Below are positions 17,062-30,691 of a DNA stretch of 64,000 bases, piece by piece. Position 1 is the first letter of the stretch. Every line of letters starts with the position of its first letter. The translations under genes and the position numbers were made by a program. A model generated the notes under the pieces. It was given only the letters and a program-made list of their open reading frames with translations. It had not been told where the DNA came from and made no database searches. This DNA comes from Pseudodesulfovibrio sp. zrk46 (GTDB lineage: Bacteria; Desulfobacterota; Desulfovibrionia; Desulfovibrionales; Desulfovibrionaceae), in the NCBI RefSeq assembly GCF_012516435.1, contig NZ_CP051216.1:186001-250000 (forward strand), in the 5' to 3' direction.

Positions 17062-18771
17062 TTAGAAGAGGCCCGGCAGGAACACGAAGCTCATGAGCGA
17101 GGCCACGACGCCGACTACGAGACCGTACAGCAGGAAAGGCCATACGGTACGCTTCAGGATGGCACCTTCCATACCGGAGAGGCCAACAACTGCGCAGACA
17201 GCAACGATGTTGTGGATGCAGATCATGTTACCCATGGCACCACCAACAGCCTGTGCTGCGACAATGATCTGACGCGGCAGATCCAGGGTGGAGGCTACGC
17301 CCCACTGGAACTCAGCGAACAGAAGGTCGGAGACGGTGTTGGAACCGGTGATGAAGGAACCGAGGCCACCAACGAAGGAGGCGAACATGGGCCATGCGTT
17401 ACCGGTGATGGATGCAACAGCTTCGGCCATGGCCAGAGGCATGGAGGGGTAGCTGTTGGGGTTCAGGGCTGCGTCAGCGATACCGGAACCACGGAAGATG
17501 GACACCAGAGCGACAGCTGCGAACAGAGCGATGGTGGGATTCTTCATGGTAACGATAGCCTGGGACCATGCGGTCTTGACCTTTTCGCCGGGCATGCCGT
17601 GGATGAGCACGGTCAGCAGAGCGACGAGGACGAACGGGATGGTACCGGGCAGGTACAGGTACTTGATGGAAGCGTTGACAGAGTCAAAGCCGAGGATGCT
17701 GGAGAACTTGATAGCCTGGGAAGCGAGCATGCCCTTCAGGCCGAGTTCGGGGATACGGGTAACAACGAGGATAGCACCGATCAGGATGTAGGGCAGCCAT
17801 GCCTTGAACTGAGACATGTGCGGCTTGAACTCGGTGGAACCACCGGAGACGGAACCGGTCCACTCGGGATCCCACTTGGAGGAATCACCGAAGTCCCAGG
17901 GAGTGCTGGGCATGCAGAAGCCGGCCTTGGCGCCAGCGATGATGATACCGAGGCCAACAAGACCACCGATCAGGGACGGGAACTCGGGACCAACGTTCCA
18001 AGCGAAGAACAGGTAAGGTACGGTGAAAGCAACAGCTGCGAAGATGCAGAACTTCCAAGCGGCCAGACCGGGCTTCCAGGAGCGCTCGGGGCCGAAGAAA
18101 CGGGTGATGAAACCAAGCATGAACACGGGCAGGATGAAGATCATTGCCAGGTGCATGACGGTGGCCCACTGACCGATGATGGCATTGAAGTCGCCCATGT
18201 TGGCGAAGTTGATGCCAGCAGCGTTGGAAGCAACAGCAGCTTCAACGGGATCCTTCAGGAACTTCAGGCCGAGTACGACGGGGGTACCGACAGCACCGAA
18301 GGTAACCGGGAAGGAGTTGAAGACGAGACAGATGATTGCTGCTGCCAGCGGCGGGAAGCCGAGGGAAAGAAGCAGCGGAGCTGCCAGAGCTGCGGGAGTA
18401 CCGAAGCCGGCGGCGCCTTCGAGGAATGCTGCGAACATGTAACCGATGATGATTGCCTGGATGCGGCGGTCAGCGGTGATGTTCTGCATGCCGTACTGAA
18501 TGGTTTCCATACCACCAGACTGCTGCAGCGTGCGAAGAATCAAGATTGCACCGAAAACAATGATCAGAATACCGATCGCGGTGACGAAGCCCTGAAGAGT
18601 CAGAGCAGCAACGTATTTGGCCGGGAGACCCCAGACCAGGATTGCGCCGGCAACGGCGGTCAGCCATGCGACAGGCATAGCTTTAGTAGCAGGCCAGCGC
18701 ATGCCGACCATGAGAACTGTGGCTACCAAGATCGGCAGCAGTGCAACGAGAGCGAGCACTTCAATGGACAT
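17062..18771 (-). CDS. lldP: L-lactate permease family transporter
   Basis: 569 residues, typical for the LctP family, with at least 12 hydrophobic segments spread over the whole length. The start at 18771 is chosen because GGAGG lies eight bases upstream; the TTG at 18786 is part of that leader. Conserved features include [13 protein letters not shown] (residues about 115-127) and GFDSVNA. The protein carries lactate (and often glycolate) with protons across the inner membrane. It is the second gene of the operon after por, separated by a gap with a very stable hairpin. Confidence 0.95.
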   Translation of the reverse strand: MSIEVLALVALLPILVATVLMVGMRWPATKAMPVAWLTAVAGAILVWGLPAKYVAALTLQGFVTAIGILIIVFGAILILRTLQQSGGMETIQYGMQNITADRRIQAIIIGYMFAAFLEGAAGFGTPAALAAPLLLSLGFPPLAAAIICLVFNSFPVTFGAVGTPVVLGLKFLKDPVEAAVASNAAGINFANMGDFNAIIGQWATVMHLAMIFILPVFMLGFITRFFGPERSWKPGLAAWKFCIFAAVAFTVPYLFFAWNVGPEFPSLIGGLVGLGIIIAGAKAGFCMPSTPWDFGDSSKWDPEWTGSVSGGSTEFKPHMSQFKAWLPYILIGAILVVTRIPELGLKGMLASQAIKFSSILGFDSVNASIKYLYLPGTIPFVLVALLTVLIHGMPGEKVKTAWSQAIVTMKNPTIALFAAVALVSIFRGSGIADAALNPNSYPSMPLAMAEAVASITGNAWPMFASFVGGLGSFITGSNTVSDLLFAEFQWGVASTLDLPRQIIVAAQAVGGAMGNMICIHNIVAVCAVVGLSGMEGAILKRTVWPFLLYGLVVGVVASLMSFVFLPGLF

Positions 18772-18822
18772 TACATAAACCTCCAATAATGTGAGACCTC
18801 AACCTCACCTGTTTTGAACAAT

Positions 18823-18870
18823 GCGCGGGGCGGACAAGGCCCAAGGGCCTCCGCAAAGTCCGCCCCGCGC
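18823..18870 (-). other. Very stable hairpin between por and lldP
   Basis: 13-bp GC-rich stem (18823-18835 with 18858-18870), with a smaller GGCCC/GGGCC stem in its loop. It starts 29 bases after the por stop. No T-run follows on the minus strand, which favours a 3'-stabilising or processing structure between por and lldP messages. Confidence 0.6.
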
Positions 18871-18899
18871 TAACATCTAACGTTTATCTAATCCGGCGC

Positions 18900-22523
<3,624 letters not shown>

Positions 22524-22561
22524 ACAACGCTAAAACAACACTTTCCTCATAAAACCAGCTT

Positions 22562-22589
22562 GTTACGAAATATCAGAGCATTTCGTAAC
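22562..22589. promoter_or_regulatory. Candidate upstream activator site (28-bp inverted repeat)
   Basis: Perfect 10-bp arms GTTACGAAAT and ATTTCGTAAC are separated by 8 bases. The centre lies about 78 bases upstream of the predicted sigma-54 start, a normal distance for an enhancer-binding protein dimer. Assignment to the LurR-type regulator is inferred from position. Confidence 0.55.
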
Positions 22590-22723
22590 CATGTAACAGG
22601 AACGTTCCAGTCCGAAAAAAAGGACAGCTGCAAGAAGACCAGATTGTGCAGAATTGCACGAGCGCCCCCACGATGTGGGTGTTTCCGCCACAAAACCGTT
22701 ACAGGACTAAAAAAACCGGCTAA

Positions 22724-22739
22724 GTCTGAAATTTCAGAC
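22724..22739. promoter_or_regulatory. Perfect 16-bp palindrome upstream of por
   Basis: GTCTGAAATTTCAGAC is a perfect palindrome about 235 bases upstream of the predicted transcription start. It shares a GAAAT/ATTTC core with the inverted repeat at 22562-22589 and could be a second operator for the same or another regulator. The rest of the 22413-22876 gap holds no gene that I can support. Confidence 0.45.
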
Positions 22740-22876
22740 AATCTCATATTGCGGAATATATGGGGAGGCTGGAATTATAATCCGGAAAAAATATGACTCT
22801 TTTTCCGCTCTTCTGAAAAGAAACCCTGATTGTAAGGTTCAGCACCCTATCTGCTATACCAGACGACCAAACAGAG

Positions 22877-22909
22877 AAGGCCCCCCGCTGCTGTGCAGCG
22901 GGGGGCCTT
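22877..22909 (-). terminator. Terminator after the HU gene
   Basis: Perfect 15-bp stem (22877-22891 with 22895-22909) closing on a 3-base loop, then a C/T-rich stretch on the minus strand. It starts 23 bases after the hup stop. Confidence 0.75.
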
Positions 22910-22931
22910 TATCTACTGATGACGTCAGTCG

Positions 22932-23204
22932 TTATTTGACAGCGTCTTTCAGCACCTTACCGGGCTTGAACTGGGCAACCTTGGTAGCCGGGATCTTGAT
23001 CTCAGCGCCAGTGCGGGGGTTGCGGCCAGTGCGAGCCTTGCGTTCGGAAACGCTGAAGGTACCGAAGCCGGTCAGGGTCAGCTTGTTGCCAGCGGCCAGC
23101 TCATCCTTGATGATATCGAGGATAGCATTCATGCATGCTTCGGCCTGGGCCTTGGAGGTGCCGTTCTTGTCAGCAATCTTGGCAACGAGTTCTGCTTTGG
23201 TCAT
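22932..23204 (-). CDS. HU-family DNA-binding protein
   Basis: 90 residues, the standard size. It begins MTKAELVAKIADK and carries the HU/IHF beta-arm signature GFGTFSVSERKARTGRNP followed by IKIPATKV. AGGAGT precedes the start. HU dimers bend and compact DNA and assist recombination and transcription; with a sigma-54 operon adjacent, a local architectural role is conceivable but not shown. It is a single gene with its own terminator. HU alpha, beta and IHF types cannot be separated safely here; the lack of IHF-specific features favours HU. Confidence 0.95.
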   Translation of the reverse strand: MTKAELVAKIADKNGTSKAQAEACMNAILDIIKDELAAGNKLTLTGFGTFSVSERKARTGRNPRTGAEIKIPATKVAQFKPGKVLKDAVK

Positions 23205-23491
23205 CTGTCACTCCTAATAAGTTTTATGAAATTGGTTTCAAACAATTTGAACGCGAAAGTATTTTCTCCCCTTACACTCTAGACGAATTGAGGGGAAGTC
23301 AAAAATCGCGTTCTGTAACAAAAAACCGCATTTTTTTGCCCTGCGGAAGGGGCGAAACGGGCACTTGGCGACTTTTGCGCCCGAAATATGTCAAGCCAAC
23401 CCATGTGAAATCTCGGCCAATCGGCCGGGAACCCAAGCCACCATTACATATATAATAGCTTGGACTGCTAAAAACAGAGGGGTGAAACACC
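23205..23491. other. Intergenic region upstream of the HU gene
   Basis: 287 bases between the hup start and the stop of the sigma-54 activator gene. No supported ORF. On the minus strand TTGACT near 23310 could be part of the hup promoter, but the matching -10 element is weak. No clear terminator for the activator gene is visible. Confidence 0.4.
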
Positions 23492-24937
23492 CTACATGGA
23501 CAGGTCGTATTTCTTCAACAGAGAGTAAAAATGAGACCGAGACAATTTGGATGCTTCCAAAATCTTTGGCAGCTCTCCTCCGCACTGACGGATAAGCTCG
23601 CCCAGATAGACCTTCTCGGCAATCCCCTTAAATTCTCTAAGAGATGGCAATTCTTGGTCAAAAATATCTTCAAAAATCTCTTGTCCGATTTTTCGGACTC
23701 CGGAAGTTTCCACTGCATCTGCATCGGTTTCATCCAGTACTTCAGAGCCAGTCATCTTCTTGATTTGCGACTTGGCGACCTGAATACGCAGCGTGCGCGG
23801 CAGGTGCATGGCATACAAGGTCTTCTCATCACCGGCAGAGATCACGGCCCGCTCAAGAATATTGAAGAGTTCCCGGACGTTGCCGGGCCATTCATAACTC
23901 TCGAGAGCAGCAAAAAAGTCCGACCCGAAGGTCTTCTTGGCCATGCCATACTGATCGCACAACCGCTTGACCTGAAACTCGGCCAATGGGCGAATATCTA
24001 CAGGCCGCTTGGAAAGGGGCGGCAACAGGATTCGCATGGTTTTGATACGGAACAGCAGATCGGAGCGGAACTCGCCATTCTCAACCATCTCGTCCAGATC
24101 ACGGTTGGTAGCCGCGATGAGACGGAAGTTACTGGTCTGCTCACGAGTATCGCCAACAGGCCGGAAAGTCCGCTCCTGCAGTACGCGCAGGAAAGCTTTC
24201 TGAATGGACAGAGGCATTTCGCCTACTTCATCAAGGAACAAGGTTCCGCCGTCCGCGACCTTGATAAGGCCGATACGATCGGACTGCGCGCCAGTGAAGG
24301 CGCCCTTTCTATGACCGAAAAGTGTCGATTCCACAAGGCTTTCTGTAAGGCCAGCGCAATCTACCACTACAAACTGCCCGCTCTTACGCTTCGAGTTGGA
24401 GTGGATAGTGGATGCGAACAACTCTTTACCAGTACCGGTCTGCCCATTTATGAGCACGTTGGTGTCGGAACGAGCGGCCTCGGCCATGAGCTTGAAACTT
24501 GCTTGAATTGAGGGACTTGTGCCCACAACATTGGCCAAATCAAGAGGTTGTTCCCCTGCCTTGCCCACCTTCTCTTCACGATATTTGAGGGCGCGGCCCA
24601 AGGTCAGGGAAATCTCACGCACACTGGATGGTTTGAGGAGGTAATCCCATACACCACCCTTAATGGCGAGTTCCGCACCATCAGGATCGCCCTTACCCGT
24701 GAGGATAATGACCTCTGGCGGCATGGAAAGCCCCATAATCTCGGGAAGGATGTCGAGCCCATTGCCATCAGGCAAACGAACGTCCAAAAAAACAACATCA
24801 TAGCTGTTTACACGGATCTTCTGCAGCCCCTCATCCAGTGAGTGCGCCGCGTCGCATTGGTGGGTCAACCTGGTAATCAGGCTTTCCATAGTCTCGCAGA
24901 TCTCAAAATCATCATCTATGATGAGTACTTGTGCCAA
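23492..24937 (-). CDS. lurR: Sigma-54-dependent response regulator of the lactate operon (LurR type)
   Basis: 481 residues starting at TTG, with GGGGAG just upstream. Receiver domain 1-120 (VLIIDDDFE, phospho-Asp in FLDVRLPDG, Lys in YLLKPSS); AAA+ domain about 140-375 with Walker A GQTGTGKE, the sigma-54 contact loop GAFTGA, Walker B GGTLFLDEV; C-terminal Fis-type helix-turn-helix (LSRSHFYSLLKKY). The protein should activate sigma-54 promoters when phosphorylated. It is encoded 12 bases after a hybrid sensor kinase and just upstream of hup and the lactate operon, the same arrangement as DVU3023 of D. vulgaris, known to control lactate oxidation genes. The regulator-target link here is inferred from that synteny and from the sigma-54 promoter before por. 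Confidence 0.9.
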   Translation of the reverse strand: MAQVLIIDDDFEICETMESLITRLTHQCDAAHSLDEGLQKIRVNSYDVVFLDVRLPDGNGLDILPEIMGLSMPPEVIILTGKGDPDGAELAIKGGVWDYLLKPSSVREISLTLGRALKYREEKVGKAGEQPLDLANVVGTSPSIQASFKLMAEAARSDTNVLINGQTGTGKELFASTIHSNSKRKSGQFVVVDCAGLTESLVESTLFGHRKGAFTGAQSDRIGLIKVADGGTLFLDEVGEMPLSIQKAFLRVLQERTFRPVGDTREQTSNFRLIAATNRDLDEMVENGEFRSDLLFRIKTMRILLPPLSKRPVDIRPLAEFQVKRLCDQYGMAKKTFGSDFFAALESYEWPGNVRELFNILERAVISAGDEKTLYAMHLPRTLRIQVAKSQIKKMTGSEVLDETDADAVETSGVRKIGQEIFEDIFDQELPSLREFKGIAEKVYLGELIRQCGGELPKILEASKLSRSHFYSLLKKYDLSM

Positions 24938-24949
24938 TTTTCTCCCCTT

Positions 24950-27592
24950 TTATCCTTCTTTGTCCAGCAGCAACACATTGCCAATGGCCGCAGACAGGTC
25001 GTCCTTATCGTAGGGCTTGATAATCACTTGCCGGATGTTGGGCAAGTGCGCGGCAGCCATAGCCGCATCCTCGCGCCCCGAGACCAGAATCACCGGCATG
25101 TTCGGCGTGAACTCCTTGATAGCTTCCGCGAGCTGAGTTCCGCTCATGCCGGGCATGTCGTAGTCAGTAATCACCAGATCGTAAAGGTGCGACATACCTC
25201 GCACGCGAGCCAGCGCTTCTTCCGGAGCACGTATAGCCGTAACCGCAAAGCCCATGGTTTCCAACAGGCGCGGTGTAGTATGCAATTGATCTTCGTCGTC
25301 TTCCACAAACAGAATATGGGCACCGCCATGGATCATGACCTTACCCAGCGCCCTGCCACCTGCCATGCTGCTCTCTGTCTTTGGCAGGTAGATTTCAAAC
25401 ACAGTCCCACCGCCGGGACGCATGAATACGCGCAAGGCTCCCTTATGACTTCGCACGATGCCGTGCACAACAGCAAGGCCCAATCCTGTGCCTTCGGTCT
25501 TGTCCTTTGTGGAGAAGAACGGATCAAAAATTTTATCAACAATTTCAATTGGTATGCCAGGACCGTTATCCTCAACAGTCAAACGGATATATTCACCTGT
25601 CGGGATCGCGAGCAGGTCGGCTTCTTCCTTCTCCAGCTTCGCATTCTCCACCCGAACCTCAATGGTACCGCCAGCGGGACGCAGAGCCTGGAACGAGTTG
25701 GTGCAGAGGTTCATGGCTACCTGGTGCAACTGGGTTGGGTCCGCATGCACGTAGTCCAACCGAGGGCCGATGAAAGTCTTCACCTCAATATTGCCGGGCA
25801 ATGAGGCTTCCAAAAGACTGAGGGCTTCAGAAATAACCGCACCAACATCTGTAGGACGGAAGCCTTCGGTCGAAGGACGGCTGAACGCAAGAATCTGCTT
25901 AACCACACGACCACCACGACGGGCAGCCTTGAGTACACGTTGCAGGTCCTTGCTGGTTACAGTATCCGGGTCCAGATCACCTACAGCCAACTCGGTCGAG
26001 TTGATGATAGATGTCAGAATGTTATTGAAATCATGAGCAATACCACCAGCCAACGTGCCGATGGCCTCCATCTTCTGCGACTGCAGAAGCTGCTTCTCAA
26101 GATTGTATTCCTTGGTGATATTTTCAGCCGTGCTCAGGACACCGACGATCTGGCCAGCCTGATCTCGAATCGGTACCTTATTGATAACCAGCCAAGCTCT
26201 GGTGCCAGAGGCATCTGACAATTTACGGCGAACCTTATAAAATTCCCGGCCATTACGAAGGACTTCTCCATCGGCTGCCATGGCCCACCGCACGTGGGCC
26301 TGATCACGGATTACGCCACTGGCCCCGCGGTTCACCACCTCATCGCCGTCCTTGAATCCAAAGAACTCGGCAAAGGCCTGGTTAGTACCCAAGTACCTGC
26401 CGTGCTTGTCTTTCCATGACACCAAGTGTGGCACGGTATCCATGAGGATTTCCTGAAATGCGAGCTGATCCTTAACCTTACGCTCGATCTTGCGACGCTC
26501 AATCATGGTGATGATGAGGAAGACCATAACGATGTTGAGCAGCACGAAGCTGATCATGATGGTCCAGAACAATTCCTTGGGCAACTCATAGAACGGGCTG
26601 GGAGCATTGATTATGCGGCTTCCTTCCGGCAGCTTTTCCTCATCAATCCCCAGTCTCCACAACACGTTATAGTCGAATGAGAAACGACCAGTAGGTGTCT
26701 GCAAAACCGGAATATCATCAACGCTCTCACCAGACAGGATCCGCAGCACCATGGACGCGGCTTCCTGACCATGACGGAAGCCGGAGACCATCCAGCCACC
26801 GACTGCTCCGTTACCCAAAAGGAATTCCCAGGAGGTGTAGATAGGGACTTCCGCGTGTTTGTAGATTTCTGTCATCACCTCTTCCGCGGTGTAGAAGCGA
26901 TCGCCCACGGTCTGGTAGTATGGGATGAAGAAAAGAAATGTATTTTCGGGCAGTTTCCTAACACGATCAAGGACATCAGTCAGGGAGTTTGCAGTCCAGT
27001 ATTCAACGCTCAAACGGTCACGATACGAGGGGACGACCGCCTCAACCTGTCTGCGAATGGTCACGCCCGCTGATGACTCATCACCAACAACGATCATGCG
27101 TTTCATATCCGGGTTCAGTTTCAGCGCCACATCCAAGGTCAACGCCGGATCAAAGTTTTCGCCCACACCGGTGACGTCCCCCTGAAAAAGACTCACTGCA
27201 TCAAGATCGTTGACGCCGCAGAAGACCAGCGGCACACCCGGAAATAATTCCTGGCGGTGCTTCGTCATGAAATCGTAAGCATCGTTATCAGTGGTCACGA
27301 TTACGTCGAAGCGCTCACTGTCATACTTTTCCCGATACAAACGAACCAGCATTTCCGTAATATCTTCGCGCTGATAGCGTTTTGAGTCCATATATTCGAT
27401 CTGAAGATCGATCTTGTAATCACTCACGTCGAGAACGGACTTCAAGCCTTGCACTTCGGAGTCGGTCCACTTGTATCCCTGATGGTACGAGTTGATGAGC
27501 AGGACGTGTCTGCGTTCCTTTTCCGCCTTCGCCATTTGAGGCATCAGGCACAGGACAGCTAGGATGAGGAGTATATATCGTACTATTCGCAT
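24950..27592 (-). CDS. Hybrid sensor histidine kinase, partner of LurR-type regulator
   Basis: 880 residues from the ATG at 27592 (AAGGA upstream). A signal peptide (1-23) precedes a periplasmic ABC_sub_bind-like sensor domain (about 30-310; [17 protein letters not shown] and [12 protein letters not shown]). One membrane helix follows (about 345-370), then a PAS domain (about 385-500), HisKA with [13 protein letters not shown], HATPase (DNGPGI, GTGLGL) and a C-terminal receiver ([11 protein letters not shown]). The periplasmic domain suggests detection of an external small molecule, by context lactate or another organic acid, but the ligand is unknown. It is the first gene of a two-gene operon with the sigma-54 activator. 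The terminal receiver may act as a phosphate sink or regulatory switch. Confidence 0.9.
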   Translation of the reverse strand: MRIVRYILLILAVLCLMPQMAKAEKERRHVLLINSYHQGYKWTDSEVQGLKSVLDVSDYKIDLQIEYMDSKRYQREDITEMLVRLYREKYDSERFDVIVTTDNDAYDFMTKHRQELFPGVPLVFCGVNDLDAVSLFQGDVTGVGENFDPALTLDVALKLNPDMKRMIVVGDESSAGVTIRRQVEAVVPSYRDRLSVEYWTANSLTDVLDRVRKLPENTFLFFIPYYQTVGDRFYTAEEVMTEIYKHAEVPIYTSWEFLLGNGAVGGWMVSGFRHGQEAASMVLRILSGESVDDIPVLQTPTGRFSFDYNVLWRLGIDEEKLPEGSRIINAPSPFYELPKELFWTIMISFVLLNIVMVFLIITMIERRKIERKVKDQLAFQEILMDTVPHLVSWKDKHGRYLGTNQAFAEFFGFKDGDEVVNRGASGVIRDQAHVRWAMAADGEVLRNGREFYKVRRKLSDASGTRAWLVINKVPIRDQAGQIVGVLSTAENITKEYNLEKQLLQSQKMEAIGTLAGGIAHDFNNILTSIINSTELAVGDLDPDTVTSKDLQRVLKAARRGGRVVKQILAFSRPSTEGFRPTDVGAVISEALSLLEASLPGNIEVKTFIGPRLDYVHADPTQLHQVAMNLCTNSFQALRPAGGTIEVRVENAKLEKEEADLLAIPTGEYIRLTVEDNGPGIPIEIVDKIFDPFFSTKDKTEGTGLGLAVVHGIVRSHKGALRVFMRPGGGTVFEIYLPKTESSMAGGRALGKVMIHGGAHILFVEDDEDQLHTTPRLLETMGFAVTAIRAPEEALARVRGMSHLYDLVITDYDMPGMSGTQLAEAIKEFTPNMPVILVSGREDAAMAAAHLPNIRQVIIKPYDKDDLSAAIGNVLLLDKEG

Positions 27593-27714
27593 GGGTTCCT
27601 TGTGTTCAAAAGCAGTATCTCTGTGGAGTTTACACGCTTTTCTGCATATGCAAAAGATGCGCCGCAATACGTTTTTGATTGTATTATTCTTTTTACTCTC
27701 AAAACATTTTTTTA

Positions 27715-27744
27715 TTGGGAATCCACATTCCTATTCTGTACAAT
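27715..27744 (+). promoter_or_regulatory. Candidate sigma-70 promoter of the lipoprotein gene
   Basis: TTGGGA (27715-27720) and TACAAT (27739-27744) with an 18-base spacer in an AT-rich stretch, about 58 bases before the lipoprotein start codon. Matches are moderate. Confidence 0.35.
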
Positions 27745-27801
27745 AAATATGTTCATGCGCTATTATTACTCTTCCACGAATATCAACAAGGCAGGTAAAC
27801 A

Positions 27802-28242
27802 ATGAAAAAACTCACCGCAATCGCCCTTCTTTGCTTTTTCCTGGTGGCTGGTTTCGGCTGTGCAGCCAATAAAGCCCAGCAGGGTGCAACCGTAGGCGGC
27901 CTTGCCGGTGCCACAATCGGCGCACTCACCTTCAAGGATAAACTGCTCGGTGCAGCCGTTGGCGCTGGCGTCGGTGTCCTCATGGGTTACATTGTTGGTA
28001 ACGAATGGGATAAGTCCGACGAAAAGAAGCTCCAGCACGCCATGGAGAACAACAAGTCTGGTCAGGCATCTTCCTGGACCAACCCGGACACTGGCGAGTC
28101 CTACTCTGCCACCCCGAGCCATCCCTACATGGCTGAAAACAAGGTCTACCGCGACGTGGTCATCAAGGACGAAAAGGACGGTCAATCTGTCATGGCCAAG
28201 GCCTGGCGCGACGACAAGGGCGTCTGGCACCTGAAGCAATAG
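27802..28242 (+). CDS. Glycine-zipper lipoprotein (17-kDa surface antigen type)
   Basis: 146 residues. A signal sequence (MKKLTAIALLCFFLVAG) ends in GFGC, giving a plausible lipidation cysteine at residue 20. Then come small-residue repeats (GATVGGLAGATIGAL and AAVGAGVGVLMGYIVG) typical of two-helix glycine-zipper domains. The C-terminal half (about 70-146) resembles the soluble part of Rickettsia 17-kDa-like surface antigens. Such proteins anchor in the outer membrane and often influence envelope integrity. The gene is alone, divergent from the sensor kinase gene, and followed by a strong terminator. Confidence 0.78.
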   Translation: MKKLTAIALLCFFLVAGFGCAANKAQQGATVGGLAGATIGALTFKDKLLGAAVGAGVGVLMGYIVGNEWDKSDEKKLQHAMENNKSGQASSWTNPDTGESYSATPSHPYMAENKVYRDVVIKDEKDGQSVMAKAWRDDKGVWHLKQ

Positions 28243-28268
28243 CCCCGACAGACATTACATCACCGATT

Positions 28269-28317
28269 AAAGACGGCATCTTTGTGCATTCCCATGCGCA
28301 AAGATGCCGTCTTTTGT
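28269..28317 (+). terminator. Terminator after the lipoprotein gene
   Basis: Perfect 16-bp stem AAAGACGGCATCTTTG (28269-28284) with its complement at 28299-28314, ending in TTTT. Confidence 0.85.
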
Positions 28318-28509
28318 CATGCCAATCTTTCGATCACCCCACGAATCTCTTTTCAATATGAAAATCCCCCGCCCTCCAAACGGTTTTCCATCTTTCAAAT
28401 AGTCACTATTACGGATTTTTGTTGCATAATTGTAACATTTCCCCTATCCGGCGTAGCTGGTTTGAAAACGGTAATTGTCAATGACGACATGCATATCGGC
28501 ACACCGCGG

Positions 28510-28535
28510 TAATAGTACTTTTGCATAATCGATAA
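28510..28535 (+). promoter_or_regulatory. Possible sigma-28-type promoter before a chemoreceptor gene
   Basis: TAATAGTA and ATCGATAA separated by 10 bases loosely resemble the flagellar sigma factor consensus, 86 bases before the chemoreceptor start. The 28318-28620 gap otherwise shows no ORF; it contains an inverted repeat ACGGTAATT / AATTACCGT (about 28469 and 28547). Confidence 0.3.
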
Positions 28536-28620
28536 TGGCTCCGGGAAATTACCGTCACATGAAACACCTACATAAACTGCATCGACCTACACGACCTAGT
28601 GGCAACAAGGGGGGTACATC

Positions 28621-30597
28621 GTGTCCATCAAGCAGAAGCTCTATCTGATTGCAGCCATCGCGCTAGCAGGCTTCATAGCTGTTTTTATTGCAAATAGTTC
28701 AGCGAAGAAAGCCATCATCAAATACGAAAACATTCAAATCGACGCATTGGAAGCCGAATCTGACATGTTGCAGGCAAGGCGGAGCGAAAAGGACTTTCTG
28801 GTTAGAAAGGACGCCAAATACATTGGCAGGAACAAGGCCAATGTGGAATTGGCCATCAGCCAACTCAAGAGCATCATCGCTCTGGATGGTGAGTTTGCTG
28901 AACGCGCTGGAGTCACTATCGAAGACATGCGGAGCTACCTCGCCCTGTTCCAGGATGTGGCAGCACAAGTCGAAAAGCAGGGATTCTCCGAAAAGGAAGG
29001 TTTGCGTGGCAAGCTCCGCGACACCATCCATAAGGCCGAGGAAATGATCAAGGCTGCTGAGGACGACACACTCCTCGCCGCCATGCTCATGCTGCGCCGC
29101 CGGGAGAAAGACTTCATTATCAGAAAGGACTTCAAGTATCTTGATAAGTTCAATGCCGACATGATCAAGATGCAGGCCAAGGCGTCGGCGTCTGAAGCAT
29201 TTTCTCCGGAACAGGCCGATCAGATGCAAGCTCTGCTCAGAAACTACTCTACCAGCTTCACCGAATATGCGGAGTCGGAAAGAAACATCGTTGAATTGAC
29301 CAAAGAATTCACCGTAGCCGCGCACAAACTCGAAGCAGACCTGAATGAACTCCTGGAATGGAGTCAGCAGACTCTCGAAGAGCGTATTGACCGCGAGAAC
29401 ATCATCTCACTGATCATCGAGTTGCTGGCGATACTGGGTGTTGCCGTGGCCGTAATTCTTACAGCCCGCAGCATTCTTGGCCCGCTTGGCAAATTGCAGG
29501 AAGGCTCTCGCAATGTGGCGGACGGCGACTTTGATGCCTGCCAGTCCTTCACCCTCACCGGCGAACTGGAATCCCTTCGCAACGACATAGTCTCCATGGT
29601 TGATTCCCTGAAGAAAGCCATGGACGACGCCGAAGCCAAGGGCGTTGAAGCCGAACATCAGGCAGAAAAGGCCAACGAGGCCATGAACGAGGCCAGGGAG
29701 CGTGAAGCGCACACGGCCCGTCTGGTGGCCCAGATGACCACGGTGGCCGAAACCGCCTCCGGCATCGCAAATAGCCTCGCCTCCGCCGCCACCGAGCTTT
29801 CAGGCAAAGCTGGCGACATCGTCCAAGGTGCAGAACTCCAGCGCGAACAAGTGACCAGCACGGCCACCGCCATGGAAGAGATGAACGCAACCGTTCTCGA
29901 AGTCGCCCACAATTCCTCCAACGCCGCTGAAAACGCCCATCACAGTCGTGAGCAGGCCATTGCAGGTCAGGATAAAGTATCTGAAACCGTTGAGGCAGTC
30001 GTTGGTGTTCAGACCACGACCAACGAGCTCACCGAGGTCATGGACGACCTGCTGATCAAGGCTGACTCCATCGGCACAGTCATGAACGTCATCACCGACA
30101 TCGCCGACCAGACCAACCTGCTCGCCCTGAACGCGGCCATTGAGGCTGCCCGTGCAGGCGAGGCAGGGCGAGGCTTTGCGGTTGTGGCCGACGAAGTCCG
30201 CAAGCTCGCGGAGAAGACCATGACCGCCACGCAGGAAGTCGGGCAAGCTATCAATGGCATTCAGACCGCAGTCGACAGCTCTGTCTCCAAGAGCAAGCAC
30301 GCCGACACCGCGCTGGAAGAGGCAACCACTCACGCCCACGAAGCTGGCCAACTGCTCGGCGACATTGTCAGCACAGTCCAGAACTCCGCAGACATGGTTC
30401 GCAGTATTGCCACGGCAGCCGAGCAACAGTCAGCCACCTCCGAAGAGATCAACCGCAATATCGATGAAATCCACCGCATCTCTGAAGAGACCACCCACGG
30501 CATGACCGAATCCGCGCAGGCAATTGAAGAGATCGCAGCACTGGCGGAAGAGTTGAACGCTATTATTGAAGAGTTGAACGACGCCGCAGCCTCCTAA
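28621..30597 (+). CDS. Methyl-accepting chemotaxis protein with HBM-type helical sensor
   Basis: 658 residues from a GTG codon preceded by AAGGGGGG. Membrane helix 5-27, periplasmic all-helical sensor about 30-255, second membrane helix about 260-282, HAMP about 285-340, then the signalling coiled coil with the tip [20 protein letters not shown]. The sensor has the repeated element [13 protein letters not shown] (residue 52) and [13 protein letters not shown] (residue 158), one per module of a helical bimodular (HBM) domain; [14 protein letters not shown] between them is also characteristic. HBM receptors of pseudomonads sense organic acids such as malate or succinate, so a carboxylate ligand is plausible. 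Monocistronic with a strong terminator. Confidence 0.9.
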   Translation: MSIKQKLYLIAAIALAGFIAVFIANSSAKKAIIKYENIQIDALEAESDMLQARRSEKDFLVRKDAKYIGRNKANVELAISQLKSIIALDGEFAERAGVTIEDMRSYLALFQDVAAQVEKQGFSEKEGLRGKLRDTIHKAEEMIKAAEDDTLLAAMLMLRRREKDFIIRKDFKYLDKFNADMIKMQAKASASEAFSPEQADQMQALLRNYSTSFTEYAESERNIVELTKEFTVAAHKLEADLNELLEWSQQTLEERIDRENIISLIIELLAILGVAVAVILTARSILGPLGKLQEGSRNVADGDFDACQSFTLTGELESLRNDIVSMVDSLKKAMDDAEAKGVEAEHQAEKANEAMNEAREREAHTARLVAQMTTVAETASGIANSLASAATELSGKAGDIVQGAELQREQVTSTATAMEEMNATVLEVAHNSSNAAENAHHSREQAIAGQDKVSETVEAVVGVQTTTNELTEVMDDLLIKADSIGTVMNVITDIADQTNLLALNAAIEAARAGEAGRGFAVVADEVRKLAEKTMTATQEVGQAINGIQTAVDSSVSKSKHADTALEEATTHAHEAGQLLGDIVSTVQNSADMVRSIATAAEQQSATSEEINRNIDEIHRISEETTHGMTESAQAIEEIAALAEELNAIIEELNDAAAS

Positions 30598-30619
30598 TAG
30601 GCGGAACATACTAATAGAT

Positions 30620-30653
30620 AAGGCCGCTCCCATTTGGGGAGCGGCCTTTTTTT
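30620..30653. terminator. Bidirectional terminator between chemoreceptor and rlpA genes
   Basis: Stem AAGGCCGCTCCC / GGGAGCGGCCTT with a 5-base loop, followed by a run of T on the plus strand. Lies between convergent genes. Confidence 0.88.
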
Positions 30654-30691
30654 GTGCAACTTTATCCTGATTTATTCCGGCATCTCGGAAA

